Positions 36,049 to 46,640 are shown, counted from the first letter of the stretch. The stretch: DNA of 60,000 nucleotides from Paenibacillus sp. JDR-2 (GCF_000023585.1 NC_012914.1:97501-157500); one strand, 5' to 3'. The notes: generated by a model not told the origin, from the sequence alone. Numbers and translations: made by a program.

Positions 36049-36381
36049 TTAACCTACAGTGTTGTAAGCCATAATCCAGATCGAGCCAGCAATGATTGTA
36101 ACCAAGATGACAAGACCGAAGATAAGCGCCATAACGTTGTAGCGCGGCTTCTTCTCTTCGCGAAGATGCATGAAGAAGAAGAGCTGAACGACGAACTGCA
36201 GGACCGCCATGATCAGAATAAAGATCAAAGTCGGCGTTTTGTCCATCATATCGTTCAATACAACGACAAGCGGCAGAATCGTAAGAACGATGGAAATAAC
36301 AAAACCAATGACATAGGATTTCATCGAGCCATGGGATTCGTGTTCATCATGCCCGTGTCCATGCGTGTTAGGGTTCGCCAT
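36049..36381 (-). CDS. qoxD: Cytochrome aa3 quinol oxidase subunit IV
   Basis: 110 residues with three membrane helices after a His-rich N terminus (HGHGHDEHESHG). The pattern VIGFVISIVLTILPLVVV and the QFFFMHL-like stretch FFFMHLREEKKP match QoxD/CyoD subunits, which help assemble the oxidase. Last gene of qoxABCD, one base after qoxC. Confidence 0.92.
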   Translation of the reverse strand: MANPNTHGHGHDEHESHGSMKSYVIGFVISIVLTILPLVVVLNDMMDKTPTLIFILIMAVLQFVVQLFFFMHLREEKKPRYNVMALIFGLVILVTIIAGSIWIMAYNTVG

Positions 36382-36382
36382 C

Positions 36383-37009
36383 CTACATCACCCCCATCAA
36401 GTAAACGACCGTGAGGACGAAGATCCACACAACGTCAAGAAAGTGCCAATACAAGCTGACAATGGTAACTTTGCGTTTGGTAACCGGCGTGATGCCGCGT
36501 TTGCCGATCTGAATCATCAGGCCAACCATCCAGCAAAGACCAACCGAAACGTGAAGTCCGTGAGTACCTACCAGCGTGAAGAATGCGGACCAGTAACCGC
36601 TTGTACCGATCGTAACGCCTTCGTCGACCATTTTGATAAACTCGGATACTTCAAGGAAAATAAACGATGCGCCTAGAAGAGCCGTAATGATCAGCCAGCC
36701 GATCAGGCCTTTTTTATTGCCTTTGTGCATTTGAAGAACAGCGATACCGCTGGTGAAGCTGGATGTTAACAAGATAAACGTTTCGGCGATTACGCCGGGC
36801 ATTTCGAACATTTCATGCGGCGTAGGACCGCCGTTTGTGCTGTTATGCAGGACGGAGAACGTCGCGAACAGCGTACCGAACAAGATAACGTCGGTTATAA
36901 GAAACATCCAGAAGCCAAGAACCTTAATCGATTCATGATCGTGATGATCATCATGGTGGCCGTGATCGTTATGATCATGGCCGCCATGAGGCGTCACTGT
37001 GTGTGCCAT
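36383..37009 (-). CDS. qoxC: Cytochrome aa3 quinol oxidase subunit III
   Basis: 208 residues with five membrane helices, as in QoxC/CyoC. FLISDVI-like FLITDVILFGTLFATF, SGYWSAFFTLVGTHGLHVSVG and the terminal VWIFVLTVVYLMGVM are typical of heme-copper oxidase subunit III. The N terminus is very His/Asp-rich (HGGHDHNDHGHHDDHHDHE). It begins at the base after the qoxB stop. Confidence 0.94.
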   Translation of the reverse strand: MAHTVTPHGGHDHNDHGHHDDHHDHESIKVLGFWMFLITDVILFGTLFATFSVLHNSTNGGPTPHEMFEMPGVIAETFILLTSSFTSGIAVLQMHKGNKKGLIGWLIITALLGASFIFLEVSEFIKMVDEGVTIGTSGYWSAFFTLVGTHGLHVSVGLCWMVGLMIQIGKRGITPVTKRKVTIVSLYWHFLDVVWIFVLTVVYLMGVM

Positions 37010-38986
37010 TTACCGTACCCCCTTTAATGCTGCTTCCGTGCGTTCAATCTCATCAACCGGAATGTAATAATCCGGGTCGTAATCGAAGGAACGGGCGAAC
37101 ATGCAGCAAGCAACGCCGATCAGGCCCGGAACAATCATCCAAGTCCAGTGCCATACAAAGCCAAAGCCGGCGATGAAGAAGAACACAGACATTATGAACG
37201 GAATACCGGAGTTTCTCGGCATATGAATTGGTTCCAGCGGACCAGGCGGTTTAGGTTGAATACCTTTCGCGCGGCGCTGTTTCTCTTCCCACCATTCATC
37301 CGAGCTTGTAACCTCAGGAAGATGTGCGAAGTTGTACATTGGAGCCGGCGATGGAATCGACCATTCGAGCGTACGGCCTTCGCCCCATGCGTCTCCGGAT
37401 TTTTCTTTCTTCAGGAACTTGATGCTGTGCGCAATCTGCCACACTTGGAAAATAAAGCCCAGACCCATGATGAAGGCGCCCACCGTCGAAACGATGTTAA
37501 GCGGCTGCCAGCCAAGGTCGAAGTTGTATTCGTTGAAACGACGTGTCATACCCATCAGGCCAAGCGCGTATTGCGGCATGAAGCAGACATAGAAGCCGAT
37601 ATTCCACAGCCAGAACGCCCATTTGCCAAGGCCATCATGCAGCTTGAAGCCGAACATTTTTGGCCACCAGTAGTACAGGCCCGCGAAGTAACCAAATACA
37701 ACGCCGCCGATGAGCACTTGGTGGAAGTGCGCAATCAGGAAGTAACTGTTATGGAACTGGAAGTCAGCAGGCGCAACCGAGAGCATAACCCCCGTCATAC
37801 CGCCGACGACGAAACACGGAATAAAAGCAATGGTCCAGAGCATTGGCTGGCTGAAGGTGATCCTTCCTCGGAACATCGTAAACAGCCAGTTGAACACTTT
37901 TACACCGGTCGGTATGGCAATCAGCATCGTCGTAACCGCGAAGAACGCGTTGACGTCGGCGCCGGAGCCCATGGTGAAGAAGTGGTGAAGCCAAGTAAAG
38001 AACGAGAAGAAGCTGATCGACATAAGAGCGAATACCATGGACTTGTAGCCGAACAGTTTTTTCTTCGAGAAGGTAGATACGACATCCGAGAATACCCCGA
38101 AGGCCGGCAATATAACGATATATACTTCCGGGTGACCCCACATCCATATCAAGTTGACGTACATCATCGGGTTGCCCCCGCCGTCAAGCGTGAAGAAGTG
38201 AGCGCCCAAGTAACGGTCGATGAACAGAAGGAACAGCGTAACCGTCAGAATCGGGAATGCGAACATGATTGTAATCGAAGACGACAATACGGACCAGGTG
38301 AACATCGGCATTTGCATGAGCTTCATGCCTGGCGCACGCATCTTCAGAATCGTAACAACGAAGTTGATACCGGACGCAAGGGAACCGATACCGGAGATCT
38401 GAATACCCCAAATATAGAAGTCTTGGCCAAGGCCCGGGCTACCGGACAGCTCGGAGAGCGGCGGATAAGCCAGCCAGCCTGCATCAGGCGAACCCCCGAT
38501 AACGAACGATACGTTGAACAGCATGGCGCCAAAGAAGAAGAGCCAGAAGCTGAGGGAGTTCAGGTAAGGGAACGCAACGTCGCGCGCGCCAATCTGGAGC
38601 GGTACAACGATATTGAACAAACCAAACATGAGAGGCATCGCCATGAACAAGATCATGATAACGCCGTGGGTTGTAAAGATCGCATTATAGTGTCCTGCAT
38701 GCAGGAACTCTAATTGCGGTACGGCCAGCTGAGTACGAATCAGAAGGGCGTCGACGCCCCCGCGGAACAGCATGAGAAGCGCTGCGATAACGTACATAAT
38801 ACCGATTTTTTTATGATCGACGGTTGTCAGCCATTCGGTCCACAACCAGCGCCATTTTTTGAAGTAAGTCAGAGCGATGACAATCGCTACCGTGGAAAGC
38901 CCGATCGATACCTGGGCACCCAGGATGAGCGGATCGCCCGTGATGAAAAAGTCATTCATCAGGAAGTCCCAAAATTCTTTAAACAT
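37010..38986 (-). CDS. qoxB: Cytochrome aa3 quinol oxidase subunit I
   Basis: 658-residue catalytic subunit that reduces oxygen to water and pumps protons. The copper-B histidine and cross-linked tyrosine lie in WGHPEVYIVILPAFG; LHHFFT supplies two further histidines, and HFHQVLIGGVVFGYFAG carries the heme ligands. VDHKKIG near residue 55 and the long C-terminal extension are typical of QoxB rather than of cytochrome c oxidases. Second gene of qoxABCD, 21 bp after qoxA. Confidence 0.96.
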   Translation of the reverse strand: MFKEFWDFLMNDFFITGDPLILGAQVSIGLSTVAIVIALTYFKKWRWLWTEWLTTVDHKKIGIMYVIAALLMLFRGGVDALLIRTQLAVPQLEFLHAGHYNAIFTTHGVIMILFMAMPLMFGLFNIVVPLQIGARDVAFPYLNSLSFWLFFFGAMLFNVSFVIGGSPDAGWLAYPPLSELSGSPGLGQDFYIWGIQISGIGSLASGINFVVTILKMRAPGMKLMQMPMFTWSVLSSSITIMFAFPILTVTLFLLFIDRYLGAHFFTLDGGGNPMMYVNLIWMWGHPEVYIVILPAFGVFSDVVSTFSKKKLFGYKSMVFALMSISFFSFFTWLHHFFTMGSGADVNAFFAVTTMLIAIPTGVKVFNWLFTMFRGRITFSQPMLWTIAFIPCFVVGGMTGVMLSVAPADFQFHNSYFLIAHFHQVLIGGVVFGYFAGLYYWWPKMFGFKLHDGLGKWAFWLWNIGFYVCFMPQYALGLMGMTRRFNEYNFDLGWQPLNIVSTVGAFIMGLGFIFQVWQIAHSIKFLKKEKSGDAWGEGRTLEWSIPSPAPMYNFAHLPEVTSSDEWWEEKQRRAKGIQPKPPGPLEPIHMPRNSGIPFIMSVFFFIAGFGFVWHWTWMIVPGLIGVACCMFARSFDYDPDYYIPVDEIERTEAALKGVR

Positions 38987-39007
38987 AGTGCATCTCCTTT
39001 CCTTACA

Positions 39008-39961
39008 TTATGATTTAACTTCATTAGAAGTGGAGGCCGACTCTGTGTCATGTCCGCCTTCCGCATCATGAATAGGCTTCGATTTCTGCCCGGAGTTAGG
39101 AGCATCCGCTCCGTTTGGACCAACATATTGCATAACGACTTGATCGAACAAGCCTTTAGGGAATGCCGAGAAGGATTGCTGTTCGGACGAACCTGGCAGC
39201 TTCAACTCTTTAAAGCCTTCCTCTGTAAGGGCAGGCGAAGTTTGCTTCACGCTGTCTACCCAGGCATGATAATCGGCATCTGAAGTTGCTTTAACGTTAA
39301 ACATCATTTTTGCGAACTGCTCGCCTGTGAAGTTTGCGCCCATACCAAGGAAATCGCCAACCTCATCAGCCTGCAGGTACAAGGTCATTGCCATACCGCT
39401 CATCGCGTAGATCTGACCGCCAAGCTGCGGAATCCAGAAGGAGTTCATCGCTTGGTCCGCCGTTACGCGGAAGCGAATTGGAGTATCTTCAGGGATCTGA
39501 AGGTAGTTGACCGTCGAGATGCCTTCATCCGGATACGTGAAAAGCCATTTCCAGTCAAGCGATGTCGCTTCAATAGTAATCGGCTGTTTAGCCGACTCAA
39601 GCGGTTTGCTTGGTTCGAGATCATACGTGTATTTGATCGTCACCGTCGCTAGAATAGCGATAATGATAATTGGGATCGCCCACCAAATCGTCTCCAGCTT
39701 TGTGCTGTGCTCCCAGTTAGGCTGGTAGCCGGCTTTGTTGTCTTTCTTGTCGCGATAACGCCACACGATAATCGCAGTCAGGATCAGGACCGGAACGAGA
39801 ATGATCGCACACAGCCAGACAGTGATCCAGATGAGATCTTTTTGCGATTCGCCGATTGGCCCCTTAGGATCGAGGACAACGTATTGGTCGCTGCAGCCGG
39901 ACAGCATTACGGCTATCAGCATAATCATCAACGGAACCAGAAAGCGAATGTACTTTCTCAT
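39008..39961 (-). CDS. qoxA: Cytochrome aa3 quinol oxidase subunit II
   Basis: 317-residue lipoprotein (lipobox LSGC near residue 23) with two membrane helices and an outer cupredoxin domain. The domain reads FWIPQLGGQIYAMSGM and lacks the Cys pair of a CuA centre, so the enzyme takes electrons from menaquinol, not cytochrome c. VLDPKGPIGESQKDLI and ATSLDWKWLF also match QoxA. Start ATG 39961 behind GAGGAG; the frame opens 12 codons earlier without a site. First gene of the operon. Confidence 0.95.
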   Translation of the reverse strand: MRKYIRFLVPLMIMLIAVMLSGCSDQYVVLDPKGPIGESQKDLIWITVWLCAIILVPVLILTAIIVWRYRDKKDNKAGYQPNWEHSTKLETIWWAIPIIIIAILATVTIKYTYDLEPSKPLESAKQPITIEATSLDWKWLFTYPDEGISTVNYLQIPEDTPIRFRVTADQAMNSFWIPQLGGQIYAMSGMAMTLYLQADEVGDFLGMGANFTGEQFAKMMFNVKATSDADYHAWVDSVKQTSPALTEEGFKELKLPGSSEQQSFSAFPKGLFDQVVMQYVGPNGADAPNSGQKSKPIHDAEGGHDTESASTSNEVKS

Positions 39962-40124
39962 GATTTGTTTCAACTCCTCAATATTGCTTCTTGTCATTAA
40001 GATTAGCAGAAGTCGCTCAAAATAACTGCTGGCTTAACAATTACGACAACAATTCGTCTTTTTTCTGTAAAAGAAAGTTCACTATATTGACAACTGTACC
40101 TTTTTTCCTTGGAAATAAAACACA

Positions 40125-40168
40125 AAAAAGCCGCCTCCCGTCAATATTGACGAAAAGGCGGCTCTTTA
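40125..40168 (-). terminator. Terminator with nested hairpin before qoxA
   Basis: On the minus strand AGCCGCCT and AGGCGGCT close the stem, CGTCAATATTGACG forms a perfect inner palindrome, and TTTTTTGTGTTTT follows. It ends the transcript of the 40184 gene. Confidence 0.85.
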
Positions 40169-40183
40169 AAAGCGGATTTCACT

Positions 40184-40492
40184 TCACAAAATAGGATTGG
40201 ACGGATCATCCTTTTGTTCGTCTTCTTTTGCTTGATGGATTCTTGCGTGGACCAAACCGATAGCCGTGCCGATCGTGTAGATAAATACGCTGCCGACAAG
40301 GCACCCGACACCAATCATCAGAGTTGTATTCTTATCACTAAAGTGGCTGATTTTGATTAGGCATAACAACACACCTACTGTCAAACATGTCCATGCAAAT
40401 ATAGTCATTAGAGTAACGAGACGTTTCACGCTTGCAGCTGTTACTTCCGAATCCGACTTTACATTGCTTACCGTTGCAGTTTTCGTAGCCAT
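40184..40492 (-). CDS. Small membrane protein, unknown function
   Basis: 102 residues with two membrane helices (about 27-48 and 58-82), a polar N terminus (TATVSNVKSDSEVTAAS) and a charged C-terminal tail (KEDEQKDDPSN). Not recognised. Start ATG 40492 is preferred because the ATG at 40507 is part of the ribosome binding site ATGGGAGTG. It stands alone between terminators. Confidence 0.7.
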   Translation of the reverse strand: MATKTATVSNVKSDSEVTAASVKRLVTLMTIFAWTCLTVGVLLCLIKISHFSDKNTTLMIGVGCLVGSVFIYTIGTAIGLVHARIHQAKEDEQKDDPSNPIL

Positions 40493-40619
40493 CTGAAACA
40501 CTCCCATAAAGTTTGTAAGTGCTTACTTCTTGGTTCTACTATACCACAGTATATGGCGTTTGTTCAAAGAAATTTCACTTTTTGATCATATTTCGGACAA
40601 ATTTTGATTCCAGGACATG

Positions 40620-42713
40620 CTAATTCTTCCACCAGCGCTTCAGATCATTCCACCAGGTTTGGCTGTTATCCTTGGTTGCATTGTCCGCAGGGGTATCTTT
40701 CGACGCAGGTCCGCCGCAAACCTCGGTAGGTTCTGTTCCCGCCACAAAGGATTCAAGCCGTTTGTTAGCGCAGGTGGCTGCTGCTAGCTTGCCGCTAGTC
40801 GGATCGACATATACGTTAACGACGCCGTCCGGAATCGGAAAGATCTTAGGCGGAATGGCAGTTAACGCCTGCTCTGTGAACTGGGCAAAGATTGGAGCCG
40901 CGCGGTGAGCTTCGGTTACGGTCAGCTTGCGGTTCTTGTCGTAGCCTACCCAGACGGCGGTAGCCAGCTCCGGCGTATAGCCGACCAGCCAGGCATCCGT
41001 TGAGGTGGTTCCGGTCTTGCCGGCTACCGGTCTCTTAATAATGGAAGAAACCCGGTTAGCTGTACCGCCTCCCTCGAACACGCTCTCCATTAGACTGGTC
41101 ATCACATAAGCTTCCGCCGGATTAATAACCTGTTCTTCGTGATGCTCCGCTTCATATATAATATGTCCGCTCTTATCGGTGATGCGTAAGATAGCAACAG
41201 GCTCTACCTTTACGCCGCCGTTTGCGATAACGGAGAATGCGGAAGCCATCTCAAGCGGACTAACCGGGAAGGTGCCTAGCGCCAGGGAAGGAACCGGGTT
41301 CATCGGGCTTGTGATGCCCAGCTTGCGGGCCGTTTCGATAACGCGGTCGGCGCCCACCGTCATAATGGTGTTCACGGCGTAAATGTTATCCGAGCTCGCA
41401 ATCGCTGTGCGCATATCGATGAAGTCATTGAAATATTTATCGTTGTAGTTATGCGGCTCATACTTTTTTCGTCCCTCGTCGTATGTAAAAGCTGTCGGTT
41501 CGCTCTTGAACCTGGTGACCGGCGTCATAAAGCCGCTGTGCAGCGCCGTCAGATACAGCACCGGCTTGAACGAGGATCCGGGCTGGCGTGTTTGGGCAAG
41601 TGCCCGGTTGAACTGATTCGTCTTATAGTCGCGTCCGCCGATCATTGCTTTTATATACCCGTTGCGCGGGTCAATAGAAACAAGCGCCGCCTGCTGCTCT
41701 CCGCTGCCGGCAAGGCCATTCTTGACAGCATCCTCCGCAGCACGCTGCGCGGCAGAGTCCAGCGTGGTATAGATCGTTACGCCGCCTTCATTAAATAGCT
41801 GCTCATTGATGCCCAGCTTATCGACGGCTATGTAACGGATATAATCGCGGAAATAGGGAGCAAAGCCTGCCTGCTCGCCGGAACCAAGCGGCTGGAAGTT
41901 CAGCACTTCCTTGTAAGCTGCATCCGCTTGCTCCTGCGTAATGTCGCCGGATTCGGTCATTGCATGCAGGATGGTCAGCTGCCGGTCTTTCGCGTTTTTC
42001 ATATCCATAAACGGCGAATAATATTTGGGTCCCTTCGGAATGCCGGCTAGCATCGCGCTTTCCGCTAGCGTTAACTGCGAGGCATGCTTTTTGAAATACA
42101 GCTGGGAAGCAGCTTCAATTCCGTAGGCGCCATGCCCGTAATAGATCTGATTCAGGTAAAGAGCCAGAATCTCATCCTTGGAGTAATTCATCTCCAGCTG
42201 TACCGTATACATGGCTTCCTTCATCTTGCGCTGCCATGTCTTCTCGTGAGTGAGATACAGGTTGCGGGCGAGCTGCTGCGTCAGCGTACTGGCTCCTTGC
42301 TTGGCCGACATCGTTTCCACGTTGACCAGAACGGCACGGGCCATTCCTTTCATATCAAACCCTCTATGCTCGTAGAAGCGGTGGTCTTCGATCGCCAGCG
42401 TCGCCTCCACCAGATAAGGTGAAATTTCTTTAAGCGGTACGGAGCTGCGATTCTCTCCGGTGTGGAACGTATCGATCACCTGCCCCTGCAGATCAAGCAT
42501 GCGGGAGGATTGGCTAATCGAAGTGACCGGAAGAGATTGAAACTTTAAATAGAGGAGCATGGACACGATGCCAAGCACGACAACGGCGGAAATGGCTGCG
42601 GTTAAGCGCAGGCTTTTTTTGAACCTCATAACATGAGGAAGAAAACGTTCGGTTATAATAGGAAAAGCATATTTGCGGCGCGGCTTGCCCGGCCTGATCT
42701 GCTGCTTCTTCAT
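40620..42713 (-). CDS. Class A penicillin-binding protein (PBP1A type)
   Basis: 697-residue bifunctional peptidoglycan synthase. One membrane helix (about 36-57), then a GT51 glycosyltransferase domain with catalytic Glu109 in EDHRFYEHRGFD and GASTLTQQLARNLYL, then the transpeptidase domain with SSFK (Ser380), SDN (441-443) and KTG (566-568). It resembles B. subtilis PbpG (YwhE), which also neighbours speE and ywhD, so pbpG is a plausible name. The short C-terminal tail is Asp/Asn/Trp-rich. Divergent from speE. Confidence 0.93.
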   Translation of the reverse strand: MKKQQIRPGKPRRKYAFPIITERFLPHVMRFKKSLRLTAAISAVVVLGIVSMLLYLKFQSLPVTSISQSSRMLDLQGQVIDTFHTGENRSSVPLKEISPYLVEATLAIEDHRFYEHRGFDMKGMARAVLVNVETMSAKQGASTLTQQLARNLYLTHEKTWQRKMKEAMYTVQLEMNYSKDEILALYLNQIYYGHGAYGIEAASQLYFKKHASQLTLAESAMLAGIPKGPKYYSPFMDMKNAKDRQLTILHAMTESGDITQEQADAAYKEVLNFQPLGSGEQAGFAPYFRDYIRYIAVDKLGINEQLFNEGGVTIYTTLDSAAQRAAEDAVKNGLAGSGEQQAALVSIDPRNGYIKAMIGGRDYKTNQFNRALAQTRQPGSSFKPVLYLTALHSGFMTPVTRFKSEPTAFTYDEGRKKYEPHNYNDKYFNDFIDMRTAIASSDNIYAVNTIMTVGADRVIETARKLGITSPMNPVPSLALGTFPVSPLEMASAFSVIANGGVKVEPVAILRITDKSGHIIYEAEHHEEQVINPAEAYVMTSLMESVFEGGGTANRVSSIIKRPVAGKTGTTSTDAWLVGYTPELATAVWVGYDKNRKLTVTEAHRAAPIFAQFTEQALTAIPPKIFPIPDGVVNVYVDPTSGKLAAATCANKRLESFVAGTEPTEVCGGPASKDTPADNATKDNSQTWWNDLKRWWKN

Positions 42714-42864
42714 GATGGTGCTCCCTTCGCAAGAACGACCTTTTCCTTAGTATGGAAAAACGTGAGTGACGATATTCATGGAAGCGAGCAGAAAAGGTTG
42801 ATTTTTCGCCCCGAACTACTATAATACATGGTGAACCATTGACGGAAAGAAGGGATTTATCGAA

Positions 42865-43692
42865 ATGGAATTGTGGTATACAGAAAAACAAACCGAGAAC
42901 TTCGGCATTACGGCGAAGATTACAAAAACGTATGTAAATGAACAAACTGAGTTTCAACAGCTCGATATGATCGAAACGGAAGAATTCGGCACAATGCTGG
43001 TTCTCGACGGCATGGTCATGACTACGGTTAAAGATGAGTTCGTGTATCACGAAATGGTAGCCCATCCGGTACTCTTCACGCATCCGAATCCGGAGCATGT
43101 GCTTGTAGTAGGCGGCGGCGACGGCGGCGTTATCCGTGAAATTATGAAGCATCCAAAAGTGAAGAAAGCCGTTCTCGTTGATATCGACGGCAAGGTTATC
43201 GAGTACTCGAAGAAATACCTGCCGACCATCGCAGGCGAACTGGACAACCCTCGCGTTGAAGTGCTCGTAAACGACGGCTTCATGCATATTCATGATCATA
43301 AAAATACTTACGATGTCATCATGGTTGACTCTACGGAGCCGGTTGGCCCAGCAGCTAACCTGTTCACGCGCGGTTTCTACCAAGGCATCTACGAAGCGCT
43401 GAAGGAAGACGGCATCTTCGTGGCTCAAACCGACAACCCTTGGTTCAAGGCCGACCTGATTCAAAGCGTAAACAAAGACGTGAAGGAAGTATTCCCGATC
43501 GTTCGCGTATACGGCGCTAACATCCCGACTTACCCAAGCGGCCTGTGGACCTTTACTATGGGCAGCAAGAAGTACGATCCGCTTGAAGTGGACGAAGCTT
43601 CCATCACTGAAATCCCGACGAAGTACTACACTCCGCGCCTTCACAAAGCGGCATTCGTTTTGCCTAAATTTGTTGAAGACCTCGTGAAGTAA
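42865..43692 (+). CDS. speE: Spermidine synthase
   Basis: 275 residues. Transfers aminopropyl groups from decarboxylated SAM to putrescine. The family signature [18 protein letters not shown] (about 88-105) and the acidic [16 protein letters not shown] and [15 protein letters not shown] segments are present. RBS: AAAGAAGGGAT before ATG 42865. In B. subtilis speE is followed by speB; here speB is absent and a DNA glycosylase gene follows. Confidence 0.96.
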   Translation: MELWYTEKQTENFGITAKITKTYVNEQTEFQQLDMIETEEFGTMLVLDGMVMTTVKDEFVYHEMVAHPVLFTHPNPEHVLVVGGGDGGVIREIMKHPKVKKAVLVDIDGKVIEYSKKYLPTIAGELDNPRVEVLVNDGFMHIHDHKNTYDVIMVDSTEPVGPAANLFTRGFYQGIYEALKEDGIFVAQTDNPWFKADLIQSVNKDVKEVFPIVRVYGANIPTYPSGLWTFTMGSKKYDPLEVDEASITEIPTKYYTPRLHKAAFVLPKFVEDLVK

Positions 43693-43715
43693 TATTAATA
43701 GTAACGTTTCATGCG

Positions 43716-43780
43716 AAGAGGCGACCTTCTCCCGCGGCTTTTAATAAGCTGCACGGATTAGGCGTCTCTTTTATTTTTAA
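43716..43780 (+). terminator. Possible speE terminator
   Basis: AGAGGCG and CGTCTCT (one G-U pair) enclose a ~45-nt loop containing CGCGGCTT/AAGCTGC-like pairs, followed by TTTATTTTT. Plausible but less regular than the other terminators. Confidence 0.5.
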
Positions 43781-43846
43781 GGCGCTGCTGGTGTAGAATA
43801 CGTAATGAAGATTTTTGATGCAGGAGCTAAAAGGAGTGGACGGTAT

Positions 43847-44380
43847 ATGGAGCAAGATCAAGCGGAGCGCATCTATTCATTCCCGCCGGTCATTGACGAG
43901 CGGGCCCGCGTATTGGTGCTGGGTACGGCGCCAAGCGTGAAGTCGCTGGAGCACCGGCAGTTCTACGGTCATCCCCGCAATTATTTTTGGGGAATGGTGT
44001 ATGGCTTGTTTGGCGCGGGAGTACCGGATGAGGATTATGGGAAGCGTCTTTCTTTTTTGCAGGATCATCATATGGCTGTGTTTGACGTGATTAAGTCCTG
44101 CGAACGGCCCGGCAGCCTTGACGTAAACATCAAAAACGAGGAGCCCAATGATCTGCCTGCATTGGCGGGCGAGTATCCGGAGCTGAAATGCTTTGCTTTT
44201 AATGGAAGCAAGGCGTACGATACGTTCCGCAAATATTACCGCGACCATCCGGCGCTTCAGCATCTCGCACTCTTGAAAATGCCTTCGACAAGTCCGATTC
44301 CCACGCAAAAGATGCGGAATCTCGAGGACCGGATCGAGGCTTGGAAGGCGATTCTTCCGTACCTGGAATTATCGGAATAG
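43847..44380 (+). CDS. DNA-deoxyinosine/uracil glycosylase (UDG superfamily)
   Basis: 177-residue base-excision repair enzyme. The N-terminal LVLGTAPSVKSL is motif 1 of the UDG fold and YFWGMVYGLFG follows; the C-terminal motif is KMPSTSPIPTQKM (about 145-157), as in family 6 (hypoxanthine) glycosylases, with Ser-Thr-Ser in place of the usual His. Start ATG 43847 is used because AAAGGAGTGG precedes it; the longer frame from 43805 has no site. Probably removes hypoxanthine, the product of adenine deamination. Confidence 0.85.
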   Translation: MEQDQAERIYSFPPVIDERARVLVLGTAPSVKSLEHRQFYGHPRNYFWGMVYGLFGAGVPDEDYGKRLSFLQDHHMAVFDVIKSCERPGSLDVNIKNEEPNDLPALAGEYPELKCFAFNGSKAYDTFRKYYRDHPALQHLALLKMPSTSPIPTQKMRNLEDRIEAWKAILPYLELSE

Positions 44381-44459
44381 CGCCCAATCGTTGAAATTAC
44401 GGGGCTTCCTGTATATAGTAGTAACATACGAGAAGACTGGAGATATAGGAGCTTTTGCG

Positions 44460-44906
44460 ATGCAAGACAGAATGGCGGTTAAAATTACGCTGACTAGCAC
44501 CCAGGATGGGGAGTCCGTCGTACATACGTATACAGGGGAATGGTTCCGCAAGGAACGATCGGTTTATATCCGGTACGAAGAGCCGGTGGAGGGAAGTGCT
44601 TCCCCAATTCGGACACTTGTGCGTTACCGGGAGGACGAGCTGTCGATCACGCGCCGGGGCGTCGTTGAATCGGAGCAGCTGTTTGTGCCCGGCGAAATGC
44701 GAAGAAACGGCTACTACCGCTCTCCCTTTACATCGTTTCAGATGGAGACGGCAACCGCATTTATTGAACTCAAGGGAGTGGACGGCGAGAAGCCGGCTTC
44801 CGCGGAACCGCCATGCGCGATTGAGTGGCAGTATGAACTATGGATGAATGAACATTTGTCGGGCCGGTTCCTTAACCGGCTCCATATACAGGAGGAGAAA
44901 CAATGA
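44460..44906 (+). CDS. ywiB: DUF1934/YwiB family protein
   Basis: 148 residues, a calycin-like beta-barrel protein of unknown function found next to argS in many Bacilli. Visible family features are [16 protein letters not shown], the central ITRRG and a final [15 protein letters not shown]. Start ATG 44460 behind TAGGAGC. Its stop overlaps the argS start as ATGA, indicating translational coupling, so its product may be linked to translation. Confidence 0.82.
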   Translation: MQDRMAVKITLTSTQDGESVVHTYTGEWFRKERSVYIRYEEPVEGSASPIRTLVRYREDELSITRRGVVESEQLFVPGEMRRNGYYRSPFTSFQMETATAFIELKGVDGEKPASAEPPCAIEWQYELWMNEHLSGRFLNRLHIQEEKQ

Positions 44907-46582
44907 GTACGAACGTGTTGGAGCAAATGTATGAGAAGGTGAAGGAGGCGATTGCGGACGCGGCGGTAGCAGGCGGTCTTGCGGCTCGCGAGGAGCTTCC
45001 TGCCTTTGTGCTGGAGGTACCGAAGGATAAGGCGCACGGCGACCTGGCGACAAACGCGGCTATGCAGCTTACCAAGCTGGCCAAGAAAAACCCGCGTCAA
45101 ATTGCCGAGACGATTATCGCGAACCTGAACGGTGAGAAGTTCGGCATTCAATCGGCCGAGATTGCAGGCCCGGGCTTTATTAACTTCCGCATGGACAAAA
45201 GCTATTTATATTCCGTTGTCGGCGAGATTACGGCTGCGGGAGACGACTACGGGCGTACAAAAGAAGGATCCGGCCAACGCGTGGAAGTCGAATTCGTCAG
45301 CGCGAATCCGACAGGCAATCTTCACCTCGGCCATGCTCGCGGCGCAGCCGTAGGCGATGCGCTTTGCAACGTGCTGGACTTCGCAGGTTATGAAGTAACC
45401 CGCGAGTACTATATTAATGACGCGGGCAACCAAGTCAACAATCTGGCGCGCTCGATTGAAGCACGTTACCGCCAAGCTCTTGGTCAAGACGCGGAAATGC
45501 CGGAAGACGGCTACCATGGCGAGGACATCGTTGGTTTCGGCAAGCTGCTTGCGGAAGAGAAGGGCGACAGCCTTCTGTCCTTGTCCGATGAAGAGCGCTT
45601 CGCATTCTTCCGCCAATTCGGTCTGGAAAAAGAACTCGACAAAATCAAACGCGACCTTGGACTCTTCCGCGTCAACTTCGATATCTGGTACAGCGAAACT
45701 TCGCTGTATGAGAGCGGCCAAGTGGAAACGGCACTCGAGGCACTGAAGGCAAAAGGCCAGGTGTACGAAGAAGAAGGCGCTACGTGGCTGTCGACTATGC
45801 CTTACGGCGACGACAAGAACCGCGTTCTTGTGAAAAATGACGGTTCGTACACGTATTTGACGCCGGACATCGCGTATCACCAAGACAAATTCAGCCGCGG
45901 CTACGACAAAATGATCAACATCTGGGGAGCTGACCACCACGGCTACATTCCACGCGTGAAGGCTGCTATGGCTGCGCTTGGGAATGACCCTGACAAGCTG
46001 GTTGTATTGATCGCTCAGATGGTAAGCCTGTTCCAGGACGGCGAAAAAGTGAAAATGTCCAAGCGTACCGGCAAAGCCGTTACGATGCAGGATCTGATGG
46101 ACGAAGTTGGCGTTGACGCCATTCGTTACTTCTTCACGATGCGCAGCATGGATTCGCATCTGGATTTCGATATGGACCTTGCGATCTCGACTTCGAACGA
46201 GAACCCGGTCTTCTACGTGCAATATGCGCATGCCCGCATTTGCAGCATCTTCCGCCAGGCGGAGGAGCAAAGCGTTGCTATCCTGCCTATCGGCGACATC
46301 GACTTCGGCAAGCTCTCGTCCGAAGCCGAATTCGATCTGCTTCGCAAGCTCGGCGAGCTGCCGCAGGAAGTGTCGGAAGCCGCGGCTCAATACGCGCCGC
46401 ATCGCCTGATCCGCTATGTGTATGAACTGGCTTCGCAGTTCCACAGCTATTACAAAGCCGAGCGCGTCATTACCGAAGACGCGGCTCAAACCCAGGCGCG
46501 CATCGCTTTGCTCGGCGCTGTCCGCATCGTTATCGCCAACACGCTCCGTCTAGTTGGCGTATCGGCTCCGGAGCGTATGTAA
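44903..46582 (+). CDS. argS: Arginyl-tRNA synthetase
   Basis: 559 residues, class I synthetase. N-terminal Add1 domain (about 1-90), then the HIGH-like motif [13 protein letters not shown] (about 135-147), the ADHHGYIPR segment, and [12 protein letters not shown] (about 385), the KMSKS-like motif. The C-terminal anticodon-binding helical domain ends in VSAPERM. It overlaps ywiB by four bases. No T-box is seen upstream. Confidence 0.97.
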   Translation: MSTNVLEQMYEKVKEAIADAAVAGGLAAREELPAFVLEVPKDKAHGDLATNAAMQLTKLAKKNPRQIAETIIANLNGEKFGIQSAEIAGPGFINFRMDKSYLYSVVGEITAAGDDYGRTKEGSGQRVEVEFVSANPTGNLHLGHARGAAVGDALCNVLDFAGYEVTREYYINDAGNQVNNLARSIEARYRQALGQDAEMPEDGYHGEDIVGFGKLLAEEKGDSLLSLSDEERFAFFRQFGLEKELDKIKRDLGLFRVNFDIWYSETSLYESGQVETALEALKAKGQVYEEEGATWLSTMPYGDDKNRVLVKNDGSYTYLTPDIAYHQDKFSRGYDKMINIWGADHHGYIPRVKAAMAALGNDPDKLVVLIAQMVSLFQDGEKVKMSKRTGKAVTMQDLMDEVGVDAIRYFFTMRSMDSHLDFDMDLAISTSNENPVFYVQYAHARICSIFRQAEEQSVAILPIGDIDFGKLSSEAEFDLLRKLGELPQEVSEAAAQYAPHRLIRYVYELASQFHSYYKAERVITEDAAQTQARIALLGAVRIVIANTLRLVGVSAPERM

Positions 46583-46601
46583 TCCGCTCGGTTAAACAAA
46601 A

Positions 46602-46640
46602 AGCAAAGCCGCCGGTTTACGCTGGCGGCTTTGCTGCGTT
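46602..46640 (+). terminator. argS terminator
   Basis: GCAAAGCCGCC pairs with GGCGGCTTTGC over 11 bp (loop GGTTTACGCT), followed by TGCGTTTT. Confidence 0.8.

Noticed and set aside
37148..38713. A 521-codon plus-strand frame
   Set aside because: It is the antisense shadow of qoxB; composition is biased towards Arg/His/Glu and there is no initiation signal. Similar long shadows lie opposite guaB, dacA, argS and pyrG.
39962..40120. Rex-type operator upstream of qoxA (TTGTCAATATAGTGAA on the minus strand)
   Set aside because: Too many mismatches to the TTGTGAA-N4-TTCACAA pattern to support a call.
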